Assembly (NCBI RefSeq): GCF_006517815.1
Contig: NZ_CP041198.1
Coordinates: 4,030,001-4,094,000 of the forward strand
Direction of reading: 5' to 3'
DNA: 64,000 nt
Source of the DNA: Pseudarthrobacter sp. NIBRBAC000502770
Lineage (GTDB): Bacteria; Actinomycetota; Actinomycetes; Actinomycetales; Micrococcaceae
Positions 26,145 to 35,462 of the stretch are shown piece after piece. Positions within the stretch are counted from its first letter, which is position 1; the number at the start of each line of letters is the position of its first letter. The notes beneath the pieces were generated by a model that did no database searches, was not told where the DNA came from, and worked only from the letters and a program-made list of their open reading frames with translations. The position numbers were made by a program, and so were the translations under genes.

Positions 26145-27272
26145 CTAAAGCGCGGGCAGGACGTCCCTGGCCTCGGCGGCGTCCATGCCGGTGGCTTCCA
26201 GGAGGTCCACCATCAGCGGCCGGAACAGCATGACGACGGTTTCGCCTTCCAGCCGCTGGACCTCCAGCAGTTTGGGATGCAGGCGAAGGGCGATCTCGCT
26301 CAGGTCCCGACGGGCAGTGCGCAGGTGGGCGCGGCGCACTCCTTCATGCGTCTCCGCGAGCCCCAGCGACAGCTCGTCGATGGCGGCGGCCGTCTCCTGC
26401 AGCACCCCGGCGATGCTGTCCGTCGCCTCATCCGAGAGCGCTGTGTGGTTGATGGCGCTGGTCAGCCGGCGGGCGAACACGCGGCTGTTCCTCAGGGCAA
26501 GGTCGATGAAATCCAGGGACTGCTTCAGCCGGTCCAGTTCATCGCGGTGCCGGCGGTAGGCGGGAGCCAGGGTGGCAACCTCGCCGGACGCGCGAAGGGA
26601 CTGGCGCATGGCATCCACGAGGGGCTGACAGTTCCTGCCGCGGATCAGGGCGTGCCAGGCCTGCGTGGAGTCACTGTTCACCAGCGCGCCGGCGCATTCC
26701 CGCAGTACCTCCGCCAGTTCATGCAGCAGCTTCCGCACATCCCGGCGCGGCTCCTGGCGGGGATCCTTGGGCACCAGGATGGTCACCAGCAGGGCGAACA
26801 TGCCGCCCACCACAGCATCGATACTGCGGGTGAACGGGCCACCGGACGGTGCCGGGAGCAAGACCACCAGCAGCGACTGCAGCGCCAGTTGGGTGGTGAA
26901 GATGTTTCCGCTGTCCAGGAACCGGGCCAGCAGGATGGAGAAGAGGAGCACGACGGCGGCCACCCAGATGTCGCCCCCCAGCCAGTGCAGGAGCAGGTCA
27001 CCGACGGCGATGCCGATGGTGCAGCCCAGGCCGACTTCCATCACCCGCCGCAGCCGGGGCTCACGGGAAAACCCCAGGGCGATCAGGGACGAGGTGGCGG
27101 CGAAGAGCGGCCCGGTGTGGCCAAGGATGTACTCCGCGAAGGCGTAGGCGCCCACGGCGCAGACCGTCATCTGGATGGCAGGGACAAACGAGTTGCGGCT
27201 GCGGATCAGCCCGGTCCGGACCCGGCTGCGCAGGAACCGCTTAGTTGTTGAGAGTCCTGCTGGGATGGCCAT
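26145..27272 (-). CDS. FUSC-family (aromatic acid exporter-like) membrane protein
   Basis: A 375-residue protein: the first ~180 residues form about five or six membrane helices (PAIQMTVCAVGAYAFAEYIL, PLFAATSSLIALGF, WVAAVVLLFSILLARF, LALQSLLVVLLPAPSGGP). The rest is a soluble helical domain, the usual FUSC/AaeB-like layout for efflux of small organic acids. The start ATG 27272 lies seven bases after TAGTAT (27280-27285, minus strand), so it is probably leaderless; the frame is open upstream to 27359. It ends 29 bp before radA starts. The substrate is unknown. Confidence 0.85.
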   Translation of the reverse strand: MAIPAGLSTTKRFLRSRVRTGLIRSRNSFVPAIQMTVCAVGAYAFAEYILGHTGPLFAATSSLIALGFSREPRLRRVMEVGLGCTIGIAVGDLLLHWLGGDIWVAAVVLLFSILLARFLDSGNIFTTQLALQSLLVVLLPAPSGGPFTRSIDAVVGGMFALLVTILVPKDPRQEPRRDVRKLLHELAEVLRECAGALVNSDSTQAWHALIRGRNCQPLVDAMRQSLRASGEVATLAPAYRRHRDELDRLKQSLDFIDLALRNSRVFARRLTSAINHTALSDEATDSIAGVLQETAAAIDELSLGLAETHEGVRRAHLRTARRDLSEIALRLHPKLLEVQRLEGETVVMLFRPLMVDLLEATGMDAAEARDVLPAL

Positions 27273-27382
27273 GGGTCCAATACTATTCAGTGCCGATCCC
27301 CTGCCCTGCTCAGGTGCACTACGGCCACGCGTGTGATCTGCGCAATGGTGACCCGGCATTTGTCAGCCAAAATCCCGCCGTC

Positions 27383-27427
27383 GTTAATCCTCCGTTCACT
27401 TTGGACAGCCCATCCCGTTACCTGCGG
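27383..27427 (+). promoter_or_regulatory. Putative PHO box upstream of pstS
   Basis: Two adjacent 11-bp units, GTTAATCCTCC (27383-27393) and GTTCACTTTGG (27394-27404), with a weaker GTTACCTGCGG at 27417-27427. GTTCA-type direct repeats with 11-bp spacing are the known PhoP-binding pattern of actinobacteria. It lies about 100-140 bp before the pstS start codon. The call rests on similarity and position only. Confidence 0.5.
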
Positions 27428-27523
27428 CCCATAACTTACTTGAAGGTACAAAACGTACGCATCGCGCAGCAGGGTTCTCCGTCCCTGTCCCGCACCTGAA
27501 TAACCCTGGAAGGGGTACATCTA

Positions 27524-28645
27524 GTGAAGGCACTCCGCTTCGGCCGCCACGCGGCTATCGCTGTTATCGCAGCCGGCGCACTCGCGCTTACCGCCTGCGG
27601 TTCAGACAACGCCACGAACACCGCGCCTGCAGGCTCCCAGTCCGCCGGCGGCCCCAAGGTCACCGGCACGCTGACCGGCATTGGTTCCTCCGCCCAGGGC
27701 GCAGCCATGGACGCCTGGAAGACCAACTTCGCCTCCGCCAACTCCGGCGCCACCGTGCAGTACTCCCCGGACGGCTCCGGTGCGGGCCGCAAGGCAATCC
27801 TGGACGGTTCGGCCCAGTTCGCAGGCTCGGACGCCTACCTGAAGGATGATGAATACGCCTCGTCCAAGTCCGTCTGCGGACCCGACGGCGCCATCAACGT
27901 TCCCGTCTACATCTCCCCGATCGCCGTGGCCTTCAACGTTCCCGGCGTCACCGACCTGAAGCTGGACGCCACCACCGTGGCCAAGATCTTCCGCGGCCAG
28001 ATCGCCAAGTGGAACGACCCCGCCATCGCTGCCCTGAACGCCGGCGTTACGCTGCCGGACCTGAAGGTCACGCCGGTAAACCGCTCCGACGACTCCGGCA
28101 CCACGCAGAACTTCACTGACTACCTGTCCGCCGCCGCGTCCGACGTCTGGACCGACCCGGCCGCCGGTATCTGGCCCGCCAGCCTCAAGGGCGAAAACGC
28201 CAAGGGCACCTCCGGTGTGGTCAAGACCGTCACCGACACCCCCGGTGCCGTGACCTACGCTGACGATTCCGCCGTCAGCGGCAAGCTGGGCGTTGCCCAG
28301 ATCAAGGTGGGCGATTCCTTCACCAAGATCTCCGCCGACGCTGCTGCCAAGGCAGTGGACGCCGGCCAGCCCGTCGCCGGCCGCGCCGCCAACGACCTCT
28401 CCATCAAGCTGGACCGCAAGACCACCATCGCCGGAGCCTACCCGATCGTCCTGGTGTCCTTCCACGTCCTGTGCACCACCTACGACAAGCAGGAGACCGT
28501 TGACCTGATCAAGGCCTTCGAGCACTACGTAGTTTCCTCCGAAGGCCAGAAGGCTGCAGCAGACTCGGCAAAGTCCGCCCCGCTGTCCTCCGACCTCGCA
28601 GCAAAGGCCGCCAAGGCCATCGACTCGATCAAGGTCAAGTCCTAG
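27524..28645 (+). CDS. pstS: Phosphate ABC transporter substrate-binding lipoprotein PstS
   Basis: High-affinity phosphate receptor outside the membrane. The 373 residues start with a lipoprotein signal (IAAGALALTACGSD). The mature protein shows PstS features: GTLTGIGSSAQGAAMDAW, the phosphate-binding SPDGSGAGRK, FAGSDAYL and NRSDDSGTTQNF. It starts at GTG 27524 after GGAAGGGG. It heads the pstSCAB cluster behind a putative PHO box. A hairpin after its stop probably lets PstS be made in excess over the permease. Confidence 0.96.
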   Translation: MKALRFGRHAAIAVIAAGALALTACGSDNATNTAPAGSQSAGGPKVTGTLTGIGSSAQGAAMDAWKTNFASANSGATVQYSPDGSGAGRKAILDGSAQFAGSDAYLKDDEYASSKSVCGPDGAINVPVYISPIAVAFNVPGVTDLKLDATTVAKIFRGQIAKWNDPAIAALNAGVTLPDLKVTPVNRSDDSGTTQNFTDYLSAAASDVWTDPAAGIWPASLKGENAKGTSGVVKTVTDTPGAVTYADDSAVSGKLGVAQIKVGDSFTKISADAAAKAVDAGQPVAGRAANDLSIKLDRKTTIAGAYPIVLVSFHVLCTTYDKQETVDLIKAFEHYVVSSEGQKAAADSAKSAPLSSDLAAKAAKAIDSIKVKS

Positions 28646-28663
28646 CCAACGCTGTAAAACCGG

Positions 28664-28696
28664 GTTCCCCGCCTGCCGGATGGCAGTGCGGGGAAC
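28664..28696 (+). terminator. Intercistronic hairpin between pstS and pstC
   Basis: GTTCCCCGC pairs with GCGGGGAAC and an inner CTGCC pairs with GGCAG. No T tract follows, so it is more likely an attenuator or an mRNA stabiliser for pstS than a full stop. Confidence 0.6.
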
Positions 28697-28748
28697 TTGG
28701 CTTTGCACCCCGCTTCCTTAATCCAGCAACGAATCGAAGGGCCGTCGA

Positions 28749-29681
28749 ATGACCGCCACCTCCCTGACCAGTACCCAGGGCGCCGGGCGCGCCGGGGACA
28801 AAGTCTTCTCCGGTGCCACGCTCGCCGCCGGGTGCCTGATCCTCGCCGTCCTCTTCGGCGTCGCTCTCTTCCTGGTAGTCCAGGCAATTCCCGCGCTGAC
28901 CGCTCCCGCAGACAAGATCCAGGGCGGGCAGGGTTTCTTCGCCTACATCTGGCCCATCGTGATCGGCACCCTGATCGCCGCAGCCATCGCGCTGGTGATC
29001 GCCACCCCCATCGCCATCGGCGTGGCGCTGTTCATCTCCCACTTCGCACCCCGCCGCCTCGCCTCCGGACTCGGCTACGTGGTGGACCTGCTCGCCGCCA
29101 TCCCCTCCGTGGTCTACGGCGCCTGGGGCGCTGCCTTCCTTGCCAAGGAGATCTCCCCGGCGTACGGCTGGCTCGCGGCAAACATGGGCTGGCTCCCCAT
29201 CTTCCAAGGCCCTGCGTCCAGCACCGGCAAGACCATCCTCACCGCGGGCATCGTCCTCGCCGTCATGGTCCTGCCCATCATCACCTCGCTGTCCCGCGAG
29301 ATCTTCCTGCAGACCCCCAAGCTGCATGAGGAAGCTGCCCTCGCGCTCGGTGCAACCCGCTGGGAGATGATCAGGATGGCCGTGCTGCCCTTCGCCCGTC
29401 CGGGCATCATCAGCGCCATCATGCTGGGCCTGGGCCGCGCACTCGGCGAGACCATGGCCGTTGCCCTGGTGCTCTCCTCCGGTGCCCTGACCGCCAGCCT
29501 GATCCAGTCCGGAAACCAGACCATCGCAGCCGAGATCGCCCTGAACTTCCCCGAAGCCAGCGGCCTCAAGGTCAGCACCCTGATCGCCGCGGGCCTGGTG
29601 CTGTTCGTCATCACCCTTGGCGTGAACATGATCGCGCGCTGGGTCATCACCCGGCACAAAGAATTCTCGGGAGCCAACTAA
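28749..29681 (+). CDS. pstC: Phosphate ABC transporter permease PstC
   Basis: A 310-residue inner-membrane permease with about six helices. The ABC-permease EAA loop is EEAALALGATRWEMIRMAVLP, followed by ALGETMAVALVL, a PstC hallmark. GAAGGG precedes ATG 28749. The stop codon is followed immediately by pstA. Confidence 0.95.
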   Translation: MTATSLTSTQGAGRAGDKVFSGATLAAGCLILAVLFGVALFLVVQAIPALTAPADKIQGGQGFFAYIWPIVIGTLIAAAIALVIATPIAIGVALFISHFAPRRLASGLGYVVDLLAAIPSVVYGAWGAAFLAKEISPAYGWLAANMGWLPIFQGPASSTGKTILTAGIVLAVMVLPIITSLSREIFLQTPKLHEEAALALGATRWEMIRMAVLPFARPGIISAIMLGLGRALGETMAVALVLSSGALTASLIQSGNQTIAAEIALNFPEASGLKVSTLIAAGLVLFVITLGVNMIARWVITRHKEFSGAN

Positions 29682-30794
29682 ATGACCTCCACGCTTACCC
29701 CGGTCCGCAGCAAGCGGTCTGCCCTCACCAAGGGCCAGCTGCCCAAGTATGCACCCTATGCAGTGCTCGTCGGAGCCCTGATCGTCGGGGCCGCCATCCT
29801 CGCCCTGATCGGCTTCAACCCGTTCGGCTGGGGCCTGGTTTCGGCGATTTTGTTCGCCGTTGGCCTGGTTTCCTGGAGCGCCGCCGTGGAAGGCTCCCGC
29901 AAGGCCAAGGACAAGCTGGCCACCTGCCTGGTGGTCGGCTCGTTCCTGGTGGCATTGCTGCCCCTCGTCTCGGTGATCTGGACCGTACTGGTCAACGGCA
30001 TCCCCGGACTTATCGACCCCGGATTCCTCACCACCTCCATGAACGGGGTCACCGGCGCCTTCGACAACAAGGCCGTCGAAAGCGGCGCCCCGGTGATGGG
30101 CGGCATCTACCACGCCCTCCTGGGCACGGTGCAGATCACGCTGCTGGCCACCGTCATCTCCGTTCCCGTGGGCCTGCTCACGGCCATCTACCTGGTGGAG
30201 TACGGCCACGACGGCCGCCTGGCCAAGGCCATCACGTTCTTCGTGGACGTCATGACCGGCATCCCGTCCATCGTGGCCGGCCTGTTCGCAGCCGCGTTCT
30301 TCTTCGCAGTGGTGGGCCCGGGCACCAAAACTGGTGCGGTCGCCGCCGTCGCCCTTTCCGTCCTGATGATCCCCGTGGTGGTCCGCTCCAGCGAGGAAAT
30401 GCTCAAGATCGTCCCCAACGAGCTCCGCGAAGCCGCCTATGCCCTGGGCGTCCGCAAGTGGCGGACCATCCTCAAGGTGGTTATCCCGACGGCGATCTCG
30501 GGCATCGCGTCCGGCGTCACCCTGGCGATCGCCCGGGTTATCGGTGAGACGGCGCCCATCCTGGTCACCGCAGGCTTTGCCACCAGCATCAACTCCAACG
30601 TGTTCGGCGGCTGGATGGCCTCGCTTCCCACGTTCATCTACACCCAGATCCTCAACCCCACCTCGCCCTCCAACCCGGACCCGTCCTCACAGCGGGCCTG
30701 GGGTGCGGCGCTGGTGCTGATCATCCTGGTGATGGTCCTGAATCTGGTGGCGCGTCTGATCGCCCGGATCTTCGCCCCCAAAACGGGCCGGTAG
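29682..30794 (+). CDS. pstA: Phosphate ABC transporter permease PstA
   Basis: A 370-residue partner permease of PstC. The EAA loop is REAAYALGVRKWRTILKVVIP and ARVIGETAPILVTAG is the PstA signature. The N-terminal region is longer than in E. coli PstA, with three extra hydrophobic segments (residues ~25-100), a common actinobacterial form. ATG follows the pstC stop with no gap (TAAATG). Confidence 0.95.
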   Translation: MTSTLTPVRSKRSALTKGQLPKYAPYAVLVGALIVGAAILALIGFNPFGWGLVSAILFAVGLVSWSAAVEGSRKAKDKLATCLVVGSFLVALLPLVSVIWTVLVNGIPGLIDPGFLTTSMNGVTGAFDNKAVESGAPVMGGIYHALLGTVQITLLATVISVPVGLLTAIYLVEYGHDGRLAKAITFFVDVMTGIPSIVAGLFAAAFFFAVVGPGTKTGAVAAVALSVLMIPVVVRSSEEMLKIVPNELREAAYALGVRKWRTILKVVIPTAISGIASGVTLAIARVIGETAPILVTAGFATSINSNVFGGWMASLPTFIYTQILNPTSPSNPDPSSQRAWGAALVLIILVMVLNLVARLIARIFAPKTGR

Positions 30795-30870
30795 CCAGAC
30801 CAGCCGCATCTTCCGCCCACCCGTGGCGGATCCTAGACTTCAATCCATACCCAGTAAGTGAAGGAACACC

Positions 30871-31650
30871 ATGTCTAAGCGCATCGACGTCAAGGACCTG
30901 AACGTGTACTACGGCGATTTCCTCGCCGTTGAGGACGTCAGCATCAACATCGAGGCCAAGTCCGTCACCGCGTTCATCGGCCCCTCCGGCTGCGGAAAGT
31001 CCACCTTCCTCCGCACCCTGAACCGTATGCACGAGGTCATCCCCGGCGCCCGCGTCGAGGGCGAGGTCCTGCTGGACGGCGACAACCTCTACGGACCCGG
31101 CGTGGACCCTGTCACCGTGCGCTCGCAGATCGGCATGGTCTTCCAGCGGCCCAACCCGTTCCCCACCATGTCCATCCGGGACAACGTGCTGGCAGGCGTG
31201 AAGCTGAACAACAAGAAGATCTCCAAGGGCGAGGCCGACGTCCTGGTGGAACGCTCGCTTAAGGGCGCCAACCTGTGGAACGAGGTCAAGGACCGGCTGG
31301 AGAAGCCCGGCTCCGGCCTCTCCGGCGGCCAGCAGCAGCGCCTCTGCATTGCCCGTGCCATTGCCGTGGAGCCGCAGGTGATCCTCATGGATGAGCCCTG
31401 CTCCGCCTTGGACCCGATCTCCACCTTGGCCATCGAGGACCTCATCAACGAGCTCAAGGACCAGTACACCGTGGTGATCGTGACCCACAACATGCAGCAG
31501 GCCGCGCGTGTGTCCGACAAGACGGCGTTCTTCAACATCGCGGGCACCGGCAAGCCGGGCAAGCTGATCGAGTACGGCGATACCCACACCATCTTCAGCA
31601 ACCCCGTGCAGAAGGCCACCGAGGACTACGTTTCCGGCCGCTTCGGGTGA
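30871..31650 (+). CDS. pstB: Phosphate ABC transporter ATPase PstB
   Basis: A 259-residue ABC ATPase with Walker [11 protein letters not shown]-loop [12 protein letters not shown], signature [16 protein letters not shown] and Walker [14 protein letters not shown]. It powers phosphate import through PstCA. A 76-bp gap after pstA contains TAGACT (30832-30837) as a possible extra promoter element. GAAGGA precedes ATG 30871. No phoU follows directly. Confidence 0.96.
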   Translation: MSKRIDVKDLNVYYGDFLAVEDVSINIEAKSVTAFIGPSGCGKSTFLRTLNRMHEVIPGARVEGEVLLDGDNLYGPGVDPVTVRSQIGMVFQRPNPFPTMSIRDNVLAGVKLNNKKISKGEADVLVERSLKGANLWNEVKDRLEKPGSGLSGGQQQRLCIARAIAVEPQVILMDEPCSALDPISTLAIEDLINELKDQYTVVIVTHNMQQAARVSDKTAFFNIAGTGKPGKLIEYGDTHTIFSNPVQKATEDYVSGRFG

Positions 31651-31743
31651 GCCATTGGCGCCGTTGGCGATCTACTGACGGGTTTAGTACGCTTATCTAG
31701 ATACTTCCGGAACTAGTAGTAAGCCCGCTAAAGGAGTTTTGCC

Positions 31744-32151
31744 ATGACGCAGACGGCCAGTGACCCCATGGGCCCCCAACTTACTGTTTCCGTACCTGAG
31801 AGGGACGCCGTGCAGGATGCCGTGGAACCGGCCCAGGCGTTTGCCGCCGCGGCGGGGCTGGCGGGGCCCCTTGCGGCCGGGCCGCTGGCGCCCGAGCTTG
31901 AACCGCATCTCTCGCTGGCTGTGGCCCCCGCTGAGGAAGAGGACGTGCTGGCCGAGGTGTGGCGCACCAGCTCCCGCCTCGAAAGCATGCAGTGGGAGCT
32001 GGATACCGCCCAGGAGTCCCTGCGGCAGGCAGTCCGCAAAGCCTCGGCAGCCGGAGTCGCGGACCATGAACTGTGCGCGGCGGCCAACCTCACGCAGGAC
32101 GAACTCACCACCGTGCTGGTGGCCGCGGCGCCCGTAACCCTGGAGCTCTAG
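31744..32151 (+). CDS. Protein of unknown function after pstB
   Basis: A 135-residue acidic, Ala-rich soluble protein with a predicted helical centre (EDVLAEVWRTSSRLESMQWE). AAAGGAG at 31731-31737 precedes ATG 31744. It is 93 bp downstream of pstB on the same strand, so it may belong to the phosphate-regulated group, but nothing in the sequence reveals a function. Confidence 0.7.
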   Translation: MTQTASDPMGPQLTVSVPERDAVQDAVEPAQAFAAAAGLAGPLAAGPLAPELEPHLSLAVAPAEEEDVLAEVWRTSSRLESMQWELDTAQESLRQAVRKASAAGVADHELCAAANLTQDELTTVLVAAAPVTLEL

Positions 32152-32194
32152 CAAACCCTGTGGCTGGCCGTCCCCATTGGGGGCTGGGCTCGCT

Positions 32195-32215
32195 GTGCAG
32201 GGGCTGCCCCTGCAC
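32195..32215. terminator. Hairpin between convergent genes
   Basis: GTGCAGGGG pairs perfectly with CCCCTGCAC around a 3-nt loop, between the stop codons at 32151 (plus) and 32283 (minus). No T tract is present. Confidence 0.5.
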
Positions 32216-32282
32216 GCTAAGCCGGCCCGTCACTGCGCCGCGCGGTACATCCAGCGCGGTACAGGGGCGCCCTGCGGAGTGG

Positions 32283-32690
32283 CTATTCGGGAACTTCCAG
32301 CTGGAACCCGCAGTGGCAGCGCAGGACCCGGGTGGGGAGGGCCACGTCGCTGAGCGTGCTGCCCGACCTGCCGCTGCGGTAGCAGAGCCGCTCAACCTCG
32401 AACTCCGCCTCTTCCATGGGGAAGCCGCAGTGGATGTAGTCGTCCCCGAAGAGGATGACATCGGTCTTCCAGTGCACCTGGTTCAGCGCGGCCGCAACGT
32501 CTGTGGCGTAGGCGGTGTGTTCCTGGAACAGGTCGCAGTCGTTGCAGGTGTAAGAGACCGTGACCAGGTCACTGCCTGCCGCGCCGATGGCCGTGATCGC
32601 GTGGATGGTGAGCTGGTGCTCGGTTCCGCAGGCCTCGCACCGGGGCTGCCGGGGCTGTGGAAGGGGGCGCCGGGAATACGAGGGAGACAT
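32283..32690 (-). CDS. Zinc-ribbon-like protein of unknown function
   Basis: A 135-residue protein (from ATG 32690, MSPSYSRRP) with paired cysteines: RCEACG near residue 20, CNDCDLF in the middle and CHCGFQLEVPE at the end, suggesting one or two zinc ribbons. The frame stays open upstream to 32810, but that stretch is Arg-rich and lacks a good start. The function is unknown. Confidence 0.68.
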   Translation of the reverse strand: MSPSYSRRPLPQPRQPRCEACGTEHQLTIHAITAIGAAGSDLVTVSYTCNDCDLFQEHTAYATDVAAALNQVHWKTDVILFGDDYIHCGFPMEEAEFEVERLCYRSGRSGSTLSDVALPTRVLRCHCGFQLEVPE

Positions 32691-32858
32691 GACGCCTGCT
32701 CTTTTCCGCGTTGTGCATCCGAACCGCCGGTTGGCTGCAGCGGCGCGTCGTCCGCAGCCCTGCACACGGCGTGGACGCCGGTCCCCGGCACCGTTGACCC
32801 GGGGGCGCACTTTGAATGTACGTCACACCGGATTCCCTGTATAGGGGGAGCTGCCCGC

Positions 32859-33869
32859 CTACGTGGAGATGGGGGAGAGTGCCAGCGCAAGCACGAAGCC
32901 GAGGGCGCAGGTAGCCAGCGGGGTCAGCCCCCAGAGCCACAGGATCCGGATGACCAGCTTCCGGTTGGTGACCGAAAAATGCTGGTTCTCCCCTGCACCC
33001 AGGGCGCCGGCTGTGACGGTGTGGGTGGTGGAGAGGGGCCAGTGCAGCCCGATCGCGCCCACAAAGAGCATCACCGCGCTGAATGTCTGGGCCACGGAGC
33101 CACGCAGGGGATCGATCCTGGTGATCTTGTAGCCGATGGTGTGCGAGATCCGCCACCCTCCGAAAAGGGTCCCGGCGGTCATCATCACCGCGGAAAGCCC
33201 CGCCACCCAGGTGGGGATTCCGCCGTCGGCATAGCCGGCCGCCAGCAGTGCCAGCAGCAGGACGGCGCTGACGCGCTGTCCGTCCTGCAGGCCGTGGCCG
33301 AACGCCACTGCCCCCGCCGCTACGGCCTGCCCCCGGCGGAACCGCTGGTTCACCACGTTGGCCTGGGTGTAGCGGGCCACCCATGTGGCCGGGTACACCA
33401 GGAGGAAGGAGCCGCTGTAGGCCACCAGCGGGGAGAGGACCAGCGGCAGGACCACCTGGAACAGCAGCGACTGGTCCACGCCGGCAACGCCCGGGCCTCC
33501 GATGGCCAGGCTCGCAAGCCCTGCACCGGCAAGGCCGCCCACCAGGGCATGGGTGGAGGACGCGGGAATGCCGCGCCACCACATCAGGATGCCCCATGCG
33601 CACGCGCTGGCCAGGCCGGCCACCAGGATGGACAGTCCGTCGGTGCCGGCGGGGAGGCTGATCCAGGTCCGGCTGACGGCGACGGCGAGCAGGGCGCTGA
33701 GGAGGGCGCCGACAAAGTTGAAGAACGCCGCCAGGAGGATGCCCACGCTGGGGGTGAGGGCCCGGTTCCGCACCGCCAGGGCCACCGAGGTGGATGCGTC
33801 GCGGAAGCCGTTCAGGAAGGCAAACGCCGCGGCCAGCAGGACCACCGCGCCGAAGATGACTGCCGCCAC
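32859..33869 (-). CDS. Low-affinity inorganic phosphate transporter, PiT family
   Basis: A 336-residue membrane protein of the PiT family (phosphate:cation symport). Family motifs are FLNGFRDASTSVA near the N-terminus, IPASSTHALVGGLAGA, and a second repeat FGHGLQDGQR with PLSTTHTVTAGALG. It starts at GTG 33869 with AAGGA upstream, 1 nt after the DUF47 gene. Together they form the usual DUF47-PiT pair, complementing the high-affinity Pst system next door. Confidence 0.93.
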   Translation of the reverse strand: MAAVIFGAVVLLAAAFAFLNGFRDASTSVALAVRNRALTPSVGILLAAFFNFVGALLSALLAVAVSRTWISLPAGTDGLSILVAGLASACAWGILMWWRGIPASSTHALVGGLAGAGLASLAIGGPGVAGVDQSLLFQVVLPLVLSPLVAYSGSFLLVYPATWVARYTQANVVNQRFRRGQAVAAGAVAFGHGLQDGQRVSAVLLLALLAAGYADGGIPTWVAGLSAVMMTAGTLFGGWRISHTIGYKITRIDPLRGSVAQTFSAVMLFVGAIGLHWPLSTTHTVTAGALGAGENQHFSVTNRKLVIRILWLWGLTPLATCALGFVLALALSPIST

Positions 33870-33870
33870 G

Positions 33871-34488
33871 TCAGGATTCCTTGACGATGATGCTGCCTAC
33901 CTGGGTGGCCACCCGCCGCATGTCCTTGGTGACCTCCACCAGCTGGTTGGCGATGTCGCGGTTGCGGGAATACTGCGCCCACTTCATGTCCGCGATCATG
34001 TCCGCCACCCACACGCGGTGTGTGCGCTCCGCCCGTTTGGCGAGGCGCAGGATCTCGATCCAGTAGTCCTCGAGGTCGTCCAGGTCATTGAGCCTGCGCA
34101 TGGCGTCAACGGTCAGTTCGGCCTGCCGGCTGATGATCTCCAGCTGGTCGGCGGCGCGTTTGGGGAGACGGTCAAGCCGGTACAGGGCCACCAGTTCCGC
34201 TGCCGCGTCCATCTTCTCCATGGCCTCGTTGAGGTACCGGGACAGGGCGTACATGTCCTCGCGGGGAAGGGGGTTTACGAAGCTGGTGCGCATGTGGGTC
34301 AGCAGCGCGAAATGCAGTTCGGCGGACTTGGCCTCGATGTTGTGCATGTCCTCGACGAGCTTGGCGTGCTCGTCCGCGGGTACGCCAAGGATCTCGGCCA
34401 GGGTGGCGGTGGCCAGCACGATCTGTTGTGCCATCTGTGAGAGCAGGTTCAGCCCTGCGGGCTCCTGTGGAAAAAGGCGCAGCTTCAC
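33871..34488 (-). CDS. DUF47 (PhoU-like) PiT accessory protein
   Basis: An all-helical cytoplasmic protein of 205 residues, starting KLRLFPQEPAGLNLLSQMAQ, the typical DUF47 opening. DUF47 proteins are PhoU relatives thought to regulate PiT transporters. GTG 34488 is chosen from this N-terminus; the frame is open to 34557, but the extra 23 residues do not look like the family. It is upstream of and nearly touching the PiT gene. Confidence 0.88.
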   Translation of the reverse strand: MKLRLFPQEPAGLNLLSQMAQQIVLATATLAEILGVPADEHAKLVEDMHNIEAKSAELHFALLTHMRTSFVNPLPREDMYALSRYLNEAMEKMDAAAELVALYRLDRLPKRAADQLEIISRQAELTVDAMRRLNDLDDLEDYWIEILRLAKRAERTHRVWVADMIADMKWAQYSRNRDIANQLVEVTKDMRRVATQVGSIIVKES

Positions 34489-34802
34489 GTGTTTACTGGT
34501 CTCCAGGGACTTATCAAGGCGGGGGTTGCTGCCGTGTGACTTGACGGCGGCGGGCAACTGGGGATTACTCTACCGGCCCGTAACTGCACCCCGGAATCGG
34601 CCACCTGGAAGAGGGCAGAAAAATGGTGCCGAACCGGATACGCCTCTCGGCGGTAGGCCGCTCTAGGCGGCTAATTGTTGAAGCCCGGGGGTTTCGCGGC
34701 TCGGCACCGGTTTCAGTCTTCTACTTCACCCGGCCCAAGTCAATCTTGACAGCGGGGGCTTGGTTCGTCCCGGAAATCCGGTCCGGCGGCTCCAGCCGGG
34801 GC
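34489..34802. other. Intergenic region, no gene supported
   Basis: A 314-bp gap between the DUF47 start and the gene ending at 34803. It should hold the DUF47 promoter. The only structure I see is a distant inverted repeat, GGTGCCGA (34624-34631) with TCGGCACC (34701-34708). ORFs crossing it are shadows. Confidence 0.4.
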
Positions 34803-35462
34803 TCAGTCCAGTTCGCCCAGGCGCCACGCGTTGGCGGCATGTTCCAGGTCCTCGGCGGTCTTCACCAGCTGGTGGGAGTTGCGGGTCAGCTTGCTGGCAT
34901 GGGCCTCGTTGGCGTGTTCGGCGCCGTCGGCGAGGGTGGCCTGCCCGAGCGCCACGACGCGGCAGAACGCGGCGGAGCGTTCCAGCGCGACGTCGAAGTC
35001 GCCGTCGAATGCGCCGGAAAGGATGGCATCCGCCATGGTGCGCATTTCGTCGGCGCCCGGCGGCTCAGCCGCGCCGGCCACCACGTTGGATACCTGGGCG
35101 GTGTCCCGTCCCGCCCGGAAATAGACACTGATGCGCTCAGGGTCCTGGACGGTGGCGGCGCGCAGCGCGTAAAGCCGCCACAGCGCGCCGGGAAGTGAGC
35201 GGGCGGGGCTCTCGGCCCACATCTCGGCGATCGCATCCAGCCCCTGTTCGTCCGCGAGCTTGACCAGCCGTTCGGTGATCACGGGATCGTCGCTGTCGCG
35301 GCCATGGCGGACCAGTGCCTGCGCGGCAAGGTGGGCGGCCTCCGACACGCGGGCGGGATCGGCCCCGCCTGCGAAGGGCTCGAAGTCCATCGGCGCGAAG
35401 GGCTTGGGCTTATGGTGCCGGTTGCTGCCGCCGTACGGAGTGTGTCCTGCTTGCTCGCTCAT
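34803..35462 (-). CDS. Conserved-looking helical protein of unknown function
   Basis: A 219-residue soluble, acidic, helix-rich protein with a His/Lys-rich N-terminus (SNRHHKPKP) and long alpha segments such as RTMADAILSGAFDGDFDVALERS. ATG 35462 lies six bases after TAGCGT on the minus strand (leaderless-like). It is upstream of and divergent from tRNA-Lys. I do not recognise a named family. Confidence 0.75.
   Translation of the reverse strand: MSEQAGHTPYGGSNRHHKPKPFAPMDFEPFAGGADPARVSEAAHLAAQALVRHGRDSDDPVITERLVKLADEQGLDAIAEMWAESPARSLPGALWRLYALRAATVQDPERISVYFRAGRDTAQVSNVVAGAAEPPGADEMRTMADAILSGAFDGDFDVALERSAAFCRVVALGQATLADGAEHANEAHASKLTRNSHQLVKTAEDLEHAANAWRLGELD

Noticed and set aside
32073..33884. 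Long plus-strand ORF (603 codons) opposite the zinc-ribbon and PiT genes
   Set aside because: His/Gly/Arg-rich low-complexity translation with no domain; the minus strand encodes a clear PiT transporter.
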